64,000 nucleotides of DNA from Setaria digitata (Eukaryota; Nematoda; Chromadorea; Rhabditida; Setariidae), in the NCBI GenBank assembly GCA_003640385.1, contig RCAB01000223.1:1-64000 (forward strand), in the 5' to 3' direction. The notes under the pieces are model-generated. The model was not told the origin of the DNA and did no database searches. It saw only the letters and a list, made by a program, of their open reading frames with translations. The position numbers and the translations under genes were made by a program. This document shows, one piece after another, positions 49,057 through 64,000 of the stretch. Position 1 is the stretch's first letter. Each line of letters opens with the position of its first letter.

Positions 49057-50948
49057 TCACCATATTGATTGATGTTCAAAATCACGAGATATTTTTCTTC
49101 CTTGAGCTGTTTCTGGATCGACAACAACTCGTCTTCCCATTCTGACATCATCGTGCATTAAGCTACTCACTGAATCTCGCTCATGACAACGAATATCAAG
49201 CGTCCCCTGAAAGTGCTGCAAAGGATTTTCTTTACTGTTTCCAAAAACATAAAAAGTATTTACACATCACTTTAGAGCACCACTCTCAAAAAGGAAAGAG
49301 TATGCGAAACTAAACAGCCGACTAAGAAATTTAATTATAAAACCTGATGATCTGTAGAGGAGTTCCGAGGAGTTGATGTAATAAAGTGACAAATTATCTA
49401 ACAAACCTGATTTCCGTTTGCAGCTTCCGTTTTTGAAGACTTTTGATATGGTTGATTCATTGAAACTGAAGAATCACACAGTTTGAGATTCTCAAAAAAT
49501 GGAGGGTAAACAACGAAATTGGTGACCTGCCATAACGGTTCATTTAAGCCATAATGCTTTTTCATAAATTGCAACAATGACTGTGATGGCTTATCGATTG
49601 CAACATTTTCTGCGGACGAATTTTCCTGCTGAAAAGAAGAAACTTTTAACACAAAAAAACAAATATAAATATTCACAATCATCAGTAACAGAAATTATTC
49701 CTAAGCTTCAACCAATGAGAAGGAATGCTGTTAAAAAAAAAAAAAAAAAAGATAAAATCTTGAGTATTGAAAATAAACAAAAAGCATGGTTAGGATCAAT
49801 GCACACTTGTAACATATAATTAAAAAGAGTATGTCCATATCCTTGACGCTGAAGAGTATCATGAACGTAAAAATCAAGCACACATAATGGTGCTACTTGA
49901 AAAGATCGCATTGATGGATCCATTAAATAAAGATTTTTATAACCAATCTTCAATAAACCTATTATTATACTCGAATTCCTGCAATAAAAGCAATAATCAG
50001 TAAACGATGGCATGTAAACAAACCATTCACTAATCTTAAGTATTTTTTTTACAAAGACAGAAAGGTTAAGTGCATCAAATGAATCATCAATAATTATTTA
50101 CAACAATTAAATATTTTTTTTGGATAATTTAAACAAAATTACCAGATAAATGAATCATATAACTAAAAAATATAAGGATGGGATCGTCGAACAGGTATTG
50201 AAATATCAAGCGCTAATATGATGCAGTTAAAAAACGCAACTGCTATATAAGTGATACGGCAAAATTAAATTAAATGATCGGATAATTATTGCAAAATATA
50301 ACTGCATAAACACCAACAATTAAAGTTTAAACTTTACTAAACAACAAATCTATAAAATTATATTGCAATGCTACTTACTCATTATTTGGATTCTTTCTCC
50401 ATAACAAGTAAAGCACTTGCCCATCATCGGAATTGATTATTTTATCATAAGTTGTAAGCACACGCTTCAATCCTTGTGCCTGAAAGAAACCACTCTAATA
50501 CAAAATGATGATACAAGACAGTTCGCAATCATTGAATCCTACATACCACTGATTTCTAATCTTTGTAAAACTTTTTTGTCCATAACATATTATTTGCTAA
50601 TAATAGCCTTATTTAGCTTCATTATTACTCTTTAGTTTATTAAATTATTATATGTATTAAAAAAAATCCTACGAAACAATCTATTCACATGATTATACAG
50701 TTATTATTTTCTTTCTTTTTTTTTTTTTTTTAGAATATAATAAAAACTTCAAATAATGCTCAATTTCATCCTCACCAAACAAAAATATACAAAAGAAATC
50801 ATACAGCAGTTGAAAGTGCTCCCATACTGTTGATCGTTTTTTCAACAATCCAGCATTTTCGTGGATTAAGCTGTCTGAGCATCACATCATTTAGCCTTTG
50901 TACTGGCATATCAGGAAAATAAACGCTTAAGTTAGCCGGTACATTCAT
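49057..50948 (-). CDS. mec-17: Alpha-tubulin N-acetyltransferase (ATAT1/MEC-17)
   Basis: Five exons (50948-50805, 50479-50379, 49978-49807, 49628-49407, 49215-49057) give 265 residues, close to C. elegans MEC-17 (about 262). The GNAT fold signatures are IIIGLLKIGYKNLYLMD, VAPLCVLDFYVHDTLQRQG and the acetyl-CoA loop RQGYGHTLF (about 126-134); D117 in LCVLDFY aligns with the catalytic aspartate of ATAT1. DKPSQSLLQFMKKHYGL and NFVVYPPFF follow. The last exon encodes a tail rich in Arg and acidic residues ending in Trp. Family role: acetylates Lys40 of alpha-tubulin inside the microtubule lumen, in nematodes mainly in touch receptor neurons. C. elegans has two paralogues (mec-17 and atat-2); which one this is cannot be decided here. 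CAG lies 3 nt before the ATG. Confidence 0.93.
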
Positions 50949-52039
50949 TACCTGATGTGAATTAATTATTCTAAATGGTACCACAATGGAGAGTGAATAA
51001 ACACATTCATATAAAAGTAACGTCTCGAACCACGTCAAGAAAGCGAAAAACGTACAGAAAAACTAAGAAAGAAAGTTGATAAAAGAAGTAGAAATAATAA
51101 CAAAGAAATGATGAATATATGAAGTGTTTAATAAATATTCGGGAACAGAACTATCATTCTAAATAGCGCTCTCTTCCACTATTAAAACTTCTAATACTAT
51201 ATCATGAGAAGTTTAAGCAACACCGAATTTTAAACATATTGTTGATGTGGGTTATCAAATCTCAAGAGTTTTGAAGATACATAATAATAATGAGTTTAGC
51301 ACAAAGGTCATTTGCTATTAATTATTGATTGAAATATTAATGCTTATAGAAATATTTGAAATATATTACGATCGGTAATTTGAGTAGGATTATATTTAAG
51401 TTTTCTGCTAAATGGCCCGAAAAATGCAATAAATGAAGAGAAATGAGAGTTTAACATGTTCATTTTACGAAAAATTATATGTTATTGGTACTTCAATTCA
51501 ATGGAATTGAATTTTCATATCCAATAAAACATAAAGCGCAGCACTAATATAATTAGAAAAAGTTGGAAGATAAATTGAGCATCAACTTTTTTTTACAACA
51601 AAAGAAGCAGATTAGAAACTGCTAGTTAAGTGTCCACTGAAATCCTCGCTATAAAATACTGATAACCTGAAAGAAAAATAATAAATGACGAGATAGCGAA
51701 AGTGAAGTAATCACAAAAGTTTTGGCATAAAAAAAAAGTAGAAATATTTCAGGACATCAGAGACAGAAAATGAAAATTGACGCACTCCCATCAAAGTATA
51801 TTTTTCATCATTTTCCATTAAAAGCATACAATTGGGATTTCCCGAACAATGATTATCGTGATGTCGAATTCTGTCAAATTTATATTTTAAAGATCCATCC
51901 TTTATGGATTTCCGCTCCTAATTTCGCGTCATCATTTCACAACTCTCACCTAATTATCATTTTTGTAAGGGATATTACACGCATTGTTCAGAATATTATT
52001 GAATGATCAGAATTATCAATCTCGCTCTATTCCTCGATC

Positions 52040-52070
<31 letters not shown>

Positions 52071-53256
52071 CACTTTCACTTGGAATTTCTCTGAATACTT
52101 CTTGCCATAGTCCAATTCAGTCCAGACTAAGTTAATCTCCTTATAAAGAAACATAAAAGTTAACAAATAATTGATGTTGTATGACTAAAAAAGTGAAAAC
52201 AAAAAAAAAAGTCCCGAAACGCAATGGCAAATATATTTTCATATTTAAGTGTCCCTCTCACTAGGCACTACCATCTTGGTCCGCAATCGATCTTAGCACT
52301 AAAATAAAGTGTCATGCTATCATTTAGAGGAAAGGAAAATAAATATACGATAAATCCATTCGGAAAAGAACGAAAAACGAAGTTAAACATTTTTTTTTCT
52401 TTTTTAGAATAATGATAAATTTGATGCAAAAGTTTGATTATTAGTATAAACTATTATATTAGAGAGAGCTACGCAATAACAGTAAGCTGTTAGGGTTGAA
52501 AGAGAGAGAGAGGGAGGGAGAGAGGAAGGGGAAGGCGAAAAAAAAGATACTTCGAATAAATAGTTCCAAAATCAACTTAAAATATGCAATTATGGTAACA
52601 TTGAATTAATATAGCGAATATCTAGAAAAACAATTACGTTTCAAGCGACTTGATTATTAAGTATTCGAGAATGTTAGACGATTCATAATAAAAGCGGAAT
52701 TCTTGAGTAGGGTTTAAATTTAATGGATAAAAAGATATATCCAAAAAAAAAAAAAACCCGTTTATTTCAAATCAACCCTGCGTGAAGTTTGCTAACATCA
52801 ACCCAAACATTCCATTATCTTTATACCCATTCAGCCACAAGCAACATAAAGCACCGTGAAGGATACTGCAAGTAGGAGATTACACTTGATTTCTTCCTTC
52901 ACCTGCAATTCGAGAATCCGAATTCTACTTTGCCCTATTTTTCTTTTCTTTTTTTTCTTGCAAGAAAGCTTCAAAAAGATTGCTCAACACTTTCATATTA
53001 AAAAATATTAGCTATTTCTCACTCCAGTTTTTGAAAGAAATCATCATGAAGGTAGAAAAATATAAAATGTAAGCAATATAAAATGGACAACAAACAGTAC
53101 GAAGAAAAATATATTGCTAAGCCAAGGATAGCATTAATTTCCGATCTAACTTCCTACCGCAAAAAAAAAAACACCATCTAAGCATAACAGCACTTTCCTT
53201 TTCTTTTGAAAACATCAATATAAGCATAACGAAATATTAACTAATAAAAATACATT
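50949..53256. other. Intergenic region pges-2 / mec-17
   Basis: 2.3 kb with no coding exon recognised on either strand. It holds the promoter of the acetyltransferase and the 3' UTR of the prostaglandin synthase-like gene. Simple-sequence features are a 28-nt A run at 52043-52070 and a purine tract (AG-rich, 52498-52535). Confidence 0.5.
52043..52070. repeat. Poly(A) homopolymer tract
   Basis: 28 consecutive A. Similar long A runs occur at 47978-48003 (26), 56940-56971 (32) and 60712-60741 (30); all lie in non-coding sequence of the right half, where genes are on the minus strand. Confidence 0.95.
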
Positions 53257-55222
<1,966 letters not shown>

Positions 55223-56939
55223 GCCCTAAGATTAATCTCTCATTTCTAACTGATTTTTTTTTTCCAGATCATTTTCGAAGCCTGTTTCTAATTCAAAATT
55301 TTATCCAAACAAAAAAACTACCAACGATAAACCTCCTAAGAGCCATACTGCTTAGGACATACTCAATCCTTTGCCGCTAATAATTTCTTCTTCAACAAAT
55401 TATTTCTCGGACCATTTAAATCTCGTTCAAACCACACACTGCTGCGTAACTTCAATTGGCCGTAACGTAAAAGTAACGATTATGATGCTTTGGCAAAATC
55501 AATTAAACTATGCCAAACATTAAAGTCAAAAAAAAAAAAAAAATCTCACAATCTAATGACTTAAACAAAAACCGATAGCTCTCACACATTATAACCAAAT
55601 CTTTAACGTAATTTGCGAAATGACCACCATCGCATATTTAGGGTTCGGATAACAACATGAAGATTTCCCAACAGCTGGGTAAAAAACAAAAAGGGAACAC
55701 CGGAAGATTCCTAAATAACATCATACCACAGTATATACATCTCTGTCCGGTTAATGAGAATATTGATATGGCATTTCCCGAATGCCCTGCATGCTGTATA
55801 ATGCATTGCTATACAAACAATCACTCCTGATGTATTTATCAACAACTCTCAACGTTATATGCATACATATAAGAAACAGATATATATTTGAAAAAGATAA
55901 AATTTGGAAAACTCCTCTAAGTTAGCAATTCTAATGTCACTCCAATTAAACCAATAACCAATTAGTCAGCGTCCTTTACCCATAAATATCAAACAACATA
56001 AGCCAACTACATGTACCTAATCCGTTTAATTACTATTATCAACCAACCTATCGTAACTTAGCACTCTTCAGCAAATCATTTAAATTTCTTGTTCCTTTTC
56101 ACGAGAGATAAATGGATGTCATTATGAAATAATCTATTTCAGGATTTCACAATAGGAAAGAAAAAAAGATATCTATAAAGGACAATAATAATCTCAACAA
56201 TATACAAAAACTATAAGAGGAAAATAAACTTTGTATACAAGCTACATTAGAATCTTATAAAAAGAATGTCCGAATAACTTTAAGAACTGCGAGAAAATGC
56301 CTGCTGACAGTTGGAAATCTTTTTAATTAAATGATGGAAAATCAATCTGAGATATCACCCTTAAAGCCAACTTAATCCACTCTATCAGCTGGAGCAGAAA
56401 GCACCCACAGATTTTGCAGAAGCTATAGTTTTTTTTTTTTTTTTTAGCAATTCATAAACTGATCTACCCACGAAAATTCTCTTTTTTTTCGCTCATTCAA
56501 CTGATAAATACAAATGCATCAAGTTAAGGGAAAAAGAGAACGAGATGAAAAAGGAGAGCTTCAGAATAACGCAAATAACGAAACTATTGAAAAAAAAAAA
56601 AAAAAAGAAAAAGCCACAGGCAAAAATGTAAAAGAAGCTTAAACGAGGTACGAAATAAAAAATTACATGTGAAAAAATTATTGTCAACCATGCAAGATAA
56701 AAACAAAAATTTACAAATTCAAATACAAAAAACCTACAATCATAATAGTAATAATAATAACAATAACGAAACCGGTATCACCTGTGCGATATATTATACT
56801 GACAATAAAAGAAACAAAAACAAAAAGTTAAATATTTTTTTTTATATGAAACGATTTTGGACTGAAAAAACTTAACTGAGAAGACTCAAAAAAAAAAAAA
56901 AAATCTCAGTACTCATTCATTAATATGCAGTGTTTCTTG

Positions 56940-56980
<41 letters not shown>

Positions 56981-57681
56981 GAAAAAGGTAAACTCCGATT
57001 ATATGAACAAAATTTCCATCCCTCTTCATTAATAGTGAAACAATGGACAAACAAACACAGCTGCTCCAATAACAATCATAATTATCGGAAATAACGAAAA
57101 CGAACAACTGAGAACTGGCTGGTTTTCATGCAAACTAAAGCCTTTCATTAAAAAAGAACTAGTTCTCTGTCTGTTCATCAACAACAATATTCCTAACCCT
57201 ATCCAGTTAATACTTTACGCGCCCTTCAACGATATGATTTTGCGGTTGATAAGTTATAATTTACCATACCGGCTAGGAAATTAATTTCTTACCGGTAGGA
57301 CTGCTGACGGTTAAATATGTATTAATTAAGAGGAAGTAAACTTCGATTATAAGAACAAAACGAAAGTTTTGTTATGCATTGATGTAGAGAAAACAGTGAC
57401 TGATGCACAAGCCAACAATGATTTTGGTAACAAAGATGAAGAAGAAATGGAAAAAAAAAAAGTAAAATTGAAGTTTAACAAAATATACAGCAACCCATCA
57501 TTTTAAATGGATTACAAACAAAATACGATCAACGACATAATATATGATGCATCGAGGCATTTCATGATTCCATGGGAAAAAAAGAACAACTGTTAATCAG
57601 CTCCATCCTAAATATTCCATTTCTTCTATTCCAATCGTTTAAGACTATAGCTCTGCAATGATCGTTTCTTGCTATTACCAT
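55223..57681. other. Intergenic region Pumilio / pges-2
   Basis: 2.46 kb with no coding exon recognised. It probably contains a long Pumilio 3' UTR and the pges-2 promoter. There are several A runs, the longest 32 nt at 56940-56971. Short open frames are low complexity. Confidence 0.5.
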
Positions 57682-60600
57682 TCAAATTATTGGTATCGAA
57701 TTCATCGATGAATAGTCCGGCTGCATTATCGGCAATCCACCATTTTGTTTTTGGAAATATTTTTCCAGTTTAGCTGTAGTGAGTAATAAATTAAAAAAAA
57801 AGTGATCCAGAAACAAATTTCAAATCCTCCATGACGGAACAATTAAAACACCGCTACAATCCAAATAACTCACTAATGATATGCTTTCCATAGTTGTATT
57901 TTCTCAGTGCAGGAATATGTGGTTTAATAGCAAGCATCATCTTCTTCCGGAGAGCGCTATCAGCTACATCCAACATTTTCTGCACAACATAATTTGCAAA
58001 CTGATCTTTCATCATCATCAAAAGTGGTGTGGCGATGCTAAAAAAAATAAGCACACTTAAGCAACCTCAGACCTCTTAAATTTAAATTTCGGAGGTAATC
58101 GATGCAAAAATAATCTCCTGCATAATGTATATTGTTCAGCATTTTTCGGTCAAAAAATGTTAGAATTACCCGTTTTAACACCTCAACAGAAATTTTTCCT
58201 CCTAGCAATTTCATTTTAACAAGAACAGTCGAAGATAAAAGGGAATATCATGCAACAAGCTGAAGAAGGTATGGAAATGTGATAAAAAGAAACATGCCTT
58301 ATTTGTATAGTGGGATGGGAAGAGATGCTACTACCGAACTGTATATGAAACCCTTTAAAAAAAAATATAGGAGATCCGAACAACATACATTTGACGTGGG
58401 TCTCCAAAAACAATTACCACTGCTCATTTCAGCTGGAGAACAATCTACAAGAGTCCACAGAAAAGGCAAACCCATTACTATGACAGAAATCAACAAGTCT
58501 AGAAGCCACTGATTTGAACAAACTCATAACATTAAAAAGTGCATGAGAAACTAACTCGTTCGGGTTGCCACAAACTTCAGTAATCAAAGCATTTTTGTGA
58601 TGTGGTTCACCGCAAGTCAAGCATTTTTCAATTACATTTGACGCAAATTTATGTTGTGCAAAATGTAGAACATCACCCTGAAAAACATCGCAATTCGGAT
58701 GACCGTACGAAGTTACTTTATTTCTAACACTCTATAAGAAGAAATCATGGAAGCAATTTATAACAAGAAGCTGAAAATAAGAAAGTTATGGATGTAGACA
58801 ACAGTTACTCAGTTGGAAGTATAATCCTTAAAATTTTTATAACTAGATTAACTGAAAGATAAACACCATATCTGAAGAACATAAGCAAAATAATTCTCAT
58901 CGCTATAAAATATAACCACCAACCTTGACTTGATTGACGATACGGTCCCGATCTTCCAGAGAACCGTGCTCGATAACATGTTGAATAACGTAGTTGCCAT
59001 ACTGATCTACAATCAGACTTTTGACGTGCTTGTGAAGCTGATCTAACACGGGCCGCTTCTGCTCATCTGTGCAGTGCTCCAGGACGCGTTGAATCACTCG
59101 ACAACCATATGGATGTGTTGACAAATTACATACCTAACAACAATATATGAGATTAATATCAACAACCATATGGTTGTGTTGACAGATTACTTCAGAGAAG
59201 AAATATTTTTATAAAAAGTTTCAAAGCAAGAATTTCTAATCACAAATATTTAACCCCCAAAGCTCTAAAACCAACATTAAATTCCCAACTAATATCTACC
59301 GTCATGTTGTCTCCTGCTGGAACCAAAGCATCGATAATGAACTGTAATCGTGAAGCATCAACGCGTTCGATAACTTTCTGCACAACATGATTGCCATTCT
59401 GGTCCTTTACACATTTCAGCACCTAAAATTTATACTACTTCTACGCATTTTCATTCTTGGGGAACCCTTATGCTATCCGAATCTTAACATTTCAAATATA
59501 TTAGAGCGCTCGTTCCCAAAACAAGATAACCCCACACTACCTCAAATCAATATAATCTAATCACCTGTCCTTCCATTTCCTTCAAAATCTCCATTTGTTG
59601 CTCCAGTTCAATACTTTCTAAAGCTTTCTGAATGACGCGGCAACCATACATTTGCAGCGCCAATGACATAACATTACCCTGAAGATAAGTATTTCGAAAG
59701 AGTATGCTCAGGAAAACGACCTAACGCTCCTGAGAAAAACAAATAATTTTTCCCAGTCAAATGAAAAATAATTATCCACCAGTGTTTAGGTACTCCTGAA
59801 AACAATCCCCACCTCTCCATAACTTTTAGTTACCAAATGTTACGCACCTTTACTGCATTTGTGAGAATGTTCTTTTGTTCCGGTGTCCCATATTCAAAAA
59901 ATTTCTGTATTACATAATTTCCAAACACATCAGTCATCAAAGACTGCGCGTGCAATGCTACCTCATCGAATACTGCCTGTTTTTCCTTGAGTGAAGCACG
60001 CTCCAACTTCTGCTGTATAAATCTGGAAGTAAACAAATTAGCAGGAAACACATACTTGTAAGCGCAAAATAAATTACTGCCATTGCCTGTCACCAAATAC
60101 ATGCGGCGTATGGCGTTGAAACATATCAAATAATGTTTTTACCTTGAACCATGTTGATCTTGAGCAAATTCCACAACATGCTTCCCAAGATCGGTAAGTT
60201 GCAAGTGTGGATTACGATTATTTCGAAAATCATCCAACAAATGTGATCTAGTTTGTCTTTCCCCTTCAGCCGAAACGTATCCTAAAATACAATACATAAC
60301 TTGAGCATTAAATTCATTAAAAAATTTTTTACAACCTCTATTATATATATATCCATTTAAAGCACAATTCACAAGGTAATGAACACTACTGTGATAAAAA
60401 CAAAGCCATTATTTCTTATATTGCCCTATTATCTGGTTGCATTCTCCTGCTAGTTAAATAATCATGAATGACTAGTTTTCATTGGAGACACTGAAGTGAA
60501 ATAAGTGACCAAAGGTAACATTTCAGGTACTCATATTATCTACCGAATTTTTGAAAAAGATTGTTACCGCAAGGTATGAGTGAATAGTTATTCCAAAATA

Positions 60601-60708
60601 TACCACAGTAACTTTCCAGTTAAATACACAGTAAACTTTTCTGTCAACTTTATACTTATAGAGTAGCATATTAATAAACTGATAATTTATGCCAATCATC
60701 TGCCAATT

Positions 60709-60744
<36 letters not shown>

Positions 60745-62020
60745 ATTATAGACACGATTAACAAGCAAATAACTGTAAAGGATTGTAAAGGATAACGAAT
60801 AAATCCGACCTCGCCCTGGAACTGTTGAATTGTTTCGCCGACTGTTATGAACAGCAACGCTATACGGCATTTGTGCAATAGTATTTTGCTGTGGGGCGTA
60901 AGTAGAACGAGGTGCAGGAGGTGCTTGAATATGAGTTCCGGATGACGAACCTGGGAACATCGACGGAGGATTGTACGTCGTCGAAAATGTATTGCCTATA
61001 AATAGCCTCAGTTTTTTTAAACTCATAATGGGAGAAATAATTAACCAAATCTCCTACTGACCATTATTATTCACTTTTCTTACTGAATTATCCAATGCAG
61101 CATGGCTTTTTTATACAGCTGATTGCCATTCAACTATTTCCTAACTCTACTCACTTCCCATTATCATGGTCAAAGCGCATGTTAGAAAATCTACAGATTT
61201 TGTAGACTTCGCTTCGACCACAGTATATGACACATCCGCCATCAGCTAAATTCCTTTAGATGATAAAAATATAAGTCAACACTTATTGAAGCTAGAGGGA
61301 ATTGAACTGACCACTACCACACTGGTGACTATTCAAGCAAAACGCAGTGAGACAATGCGGACTACTTTACTTAGTTGACAAGTGATGAAAAGTAGATGCA
61401 AAAAAAAAAACCGACCAAAGAAATTCGGACTCGAACCCAGTGATCCGGCTGAAGGCGTTTGGGGAAAATTCATGAAAAGGTACTGCTGTTGTGGTTGCAC
61501 TCCATAGGATGGCGCACCAACCTGCCCATTTGAAGTAAATGATTCATTTCGGGTTGTTGGAGTCGACTGAGGTGGACCGATTGACAGATTTGACAAACTC
61601 GTAGTCAAGTGACTGATTGCTGGTTGCGTTGTATAACCCAGCGGAAAATGAAAAGCGCCAGGTGGTGAGGACGAAAAAAGAGCCGATGTGGGTGGTGTAC
61701 TGCGAGGTCCTACAATTAAAGCATACACCTCATCAAATAATAATCGGATCCTACGAAAAACAGTGTTACCCTTTAACACCGGCCATACAACATAATAAGG
61801 CCACTATGCTACGTGAGTTGTAAAGGTTACCTCCAATATTCCCATTTATTGTAAGTGCTGATTCCGATACGGGTGGTAAACTTGGAGCTGCGCCACTGTT
61901 ATAAACAGCAGTAAATGAACCATAACCATAGCCAGTTGGAGTTGTTCCAAACGGTGCTGCTGTCTGTACACTCCCAGAATAAATGATCGAATTCTGTTGT
62001 CCTTGCAACATGTAGGGATA
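57682..62020 (-). CDS. Pumilio-family (PUF) RNA-binding protein
   Basis: Eleven exons are supported: 62020-61831, 61709-61416, 60995-60810, 60281-60143, 60022-59848, 59678-59565, 59422-59300, 59133-58924, 58677-58556, 58037-57874, 57773-57682. They encode about 602 residues with the 5' end open; the ATG at 62009-62011 is in the first of them. The N-terminal part is Pro/Ser/Gln/Gly-rich and disordered-looking. The PUM homology domain then shows eight repeats with RNA-contact triplets SR-Q, NY-Q, CR-Q, NH-Q, CR-Q, NY-Q, SN-E, NY-Q, the same set as human PUM1/2 and fly Pumilio. That predicts binding to UGUANAUA in 3' UTRs and mRNA repression with CCR4-NOT. The closest C. elegans relatives should be puf-9/puf-8, but orthology is not settled here. 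It ends [12 protein letters not shown] followed by a short tail. Confidence 0.94.
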
Positions 62021-62362
62021 CTGCAATTTGAATATCTCCAATTTTTTCATGACACTGACTTGTTTTCTTTCATTTTTCATTTTTTTTTTTTTTTTTTAAT
62101 CACTTTACCCTTTATCTACTTCTGAAGAGAAGTTGCAGTAATACGTGATTTTGTTGTATAAAAAACGTACGAGACTAAAAAAAATGCTACAAACTGAAGA
62201 TCACATATAACTATTACTGAGAGATATCGAAAGTGTCACCAAAGCATTACTTTGAAGAGGGGTCTGAAATGAGCTAGAAAAAGAAGAGACAAGAAAGAAC
62301 AAATGTATCATAACAGTGAATGAGACATAGCTATAATAAGAAAAGGTCAAACGCAATCTTAC

Positions 62363-62401
62363 ACAGTCAGTCAGAGAGGAAGAGTAACCTGCCTTATCCA
62401 T
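62363..62401 (-). CDS. Candidate first coding exon of the Pumilio gene
   Basis: ATG at 62401 begins 13 codons (MDKAGYSSSLTDC) that end at a good donor TGT|GTAAGA, phase 0. The next supported exon opens at a TTGCAG acceptor in phase 0 (62020), so the two join in frame. No AG lies near this ATG. Translation could equally start at the internal ATG in the 62020 exon or in an exon beyond the window. Confidence 0.35.
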
Positions 62402-64000
62402 ATTTTATGAGGAAGGAGAGTACAATGATGGTCCATGAAGCACTTTGCAGAAGCACTAAAGTGCACTGGAAATCTGAAGAAGCACACCAAACTGTCGAGT
62501 GGCAAACAGCCAAAACCGATATTAGAAGCAGACACAAAAAAACCAAACAACAAGATGCACTGATCATGCTAATAATTAGAAACCACGAAAAGAGCATTTC
62601 CTGAAAAAGACAAGTGGAGTTCGGTGTGTTGCAGCATACTATCATCAGTACTGCCTCCGCCTACATGCTACTGCAGGAAACAACAACAACGACAAACGGA
62701 GAAAAAATGGCGGTGGGAAGATGATAGAGAGAAACTAAAAGAAACTCCGTTTCTGGTTCCGACACTTAAAATAGTAGAGCTGTCACACACATACACTCAC
62801 GGGAATATCAACAGCACAACATCACCACATTAACATTCTAAAACAAGTGAAAACGGTTCCTCCTTTCCTCTCCCCATCTCTTACCTCCCCACAATGTATC
62901 TACGCAATTCTCATCTCTCAAATATTCTTGAAATACCAAAAAATAGTAATGCATATTTCAAAGTACAAATTATCGATCGTTTCAAGAATCGACCATCCCT
63001 TTCAGCAGCCAATCCATTTCCCTAGCCTATCATCGATTACTGTCCAATTTATGAGCTCCTGCTGCGCGACATGCACCTCTTTTTCATTCCTGCGTACAAT
63101 CCTAAGCACTACTTTTTCACCTTTAATTTGATTTGTCACTTAAACCTTTCCAGAGTGCTCTTTCAGAGAAGTTCTTAAACACTTTTCTAAATGTTATTAA
63201 ATATCAGTAAGGGACTACTCGGTGTTTAAATATCCTATGTCCTTATCTAACGATTCCTCAGTTGTGAAACTAAACCTCAATATTTTCAAGCATTTTTTGA
63301 AATGGTATATAATACATGAATTAAAAGATTTAAAGTTGAAGAAAAACTAGAAGGTCGAATGTACCTTCAGTCGTACGAACGGATAACAACTGACACATAT
63401 TTTATCTGACTGCCAGTTTGAAAACCATTAATCATAACTGAGAAAACCAGTATTTTCTTGTGAAACCTGTAGAATTTGAATCTAAAATGTACACTTCCCG
63501 ATATACTAGAAAGGCACAGGAGAAATTTCTAAATTTTGTACTAAATTCTTTTCCATATGATTTTATAGAATAAAACCGAGCCCCGATACTATTACCATGT
63601 TATATAGTCAGTCCGATATAATTCACATCAAAACTTTTGGATTTAAGCTTATAGCAAATATCAGCGGCAACTATTATTCACAGCAGAAACCAACAGCAAC
63701 ATAGAAGAGTCCAACATAATGCAGCCTTAAAAACCATAATTCATGATGAAATTAAACTCAAGATTTCTAAATAAACGACGATCTAAAATACTGCGGAAAT
63801 TGTTGAACAAGGATGCATGAAAACTTGCAATTTAAGAATTTTTATAAAATAATGAGAAAATTAATGGATGAGAAGACTGAACAAACTATAACTCGGGGAA
63901 GAGAGTAACAAAAATAAGCTTAAATCAATTACAATTAACTTTAATCTAAAAATGTGAAAAATAAGCACGCAATCAAACCACTATTTTTTTATCAAACATC
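62402..64000. other. Right flank without recognised gene
   Basis: No convincing exon on either strand. The stretch lies upstream of the Pumilio coding region and may hold its 5' UTR, an untranslated exon or a distant first exon. Open frames here are short and of biased composition. Confidence 0.5.

Noticed and set aside
51770..52006. 78-codon open frame between pges-2 and mec-17
   Set aside because: AT-driven composition, no domain, no splice or leader acceptor in a meaningful place.
61425..61440. B-box-like GGTTCGAGTCC on the minus strand, possible tRNA
   Set aside because: It lies inside a coding exon of the Pumilio gene, with no A box, acceptor stem or cloverleaf around it.

Overview
This is a nuclear window from a nematode, most likely a filarial or other spirurid worm. 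It is AT-rich, genes are split into many short exons (ten spliced protein genes, some with more than 20 exons), and products resemble nematode forms of conserved eukaryotic proteins; BAF is the clearest case. An AG acceptor lies 0-8 nt before the start codon of several genes, as expected if a spliced leader is trans-spliced there. I saw no transposase, reverse transcriptase, CRISPR array or bacterial-type operon, and no bacterial insert. The species call is inference.

Layout. 1-2282 is gene-free and holds short repeats. 2283-22795 carries three plus-strand RNA/proteostasis genes: a DIS3L2-type 3'-5' exoribonuclease (with a nested intron-containing tRNA-Tyr), a NEMF/Rqc2-type ribosome quality control factor, and an hnRNP L (hrpl-1) splicing factor. 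23349-27796 carries two minus-strand genes, the proteasome assembly chaperone PSMD9 and barrier-to-autointegration factor. baf-1 is divergent from a plus-strand SLC25A32-type mitochondrial carrier at 29170-31749. From 32434 to the right edge all genes are on the minus strand: intraflagellar transport protein IFT172/OSM-1 (15.7 kb), alpha-tubulin N-acetyltransferase (MEC-17/ATAT), membrane-associated prostaglandin E synthase 2, and a Pumilio-family RNA-binding protein whose 5' end is not settled.

How the genes relate. The left block is post-transcriptional control: decay of uridylated RNA, rescue of stalled 60S ribosomes and splicing regulation. The right block pairs two microtubule/cilium genes, IFT172 and the tubulin acetyltransferase. 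A near-consensus RFX/DAF-19 X-box lies 105 bp upstream of the IFT172 start codon. The rest is housekeeping.

Caveats. Exon boundaries were read by eye from reading frame, GT/AG sites and recalled family alignments; lengths were checked for frame consistency in every gene except IFT172 (checked only in part) and the NEMF tail (unresolved). Individual boundaries may still be off. Five single-N positions mark assembly joins, four of them with the flanking sequence duplicated. I found no strong candidate for an entirely new biological system; the most useful leads are the X-box, a symmetric His-rich cassette in hrpl-1, and an unexplained open frame in an IFT172 intron.
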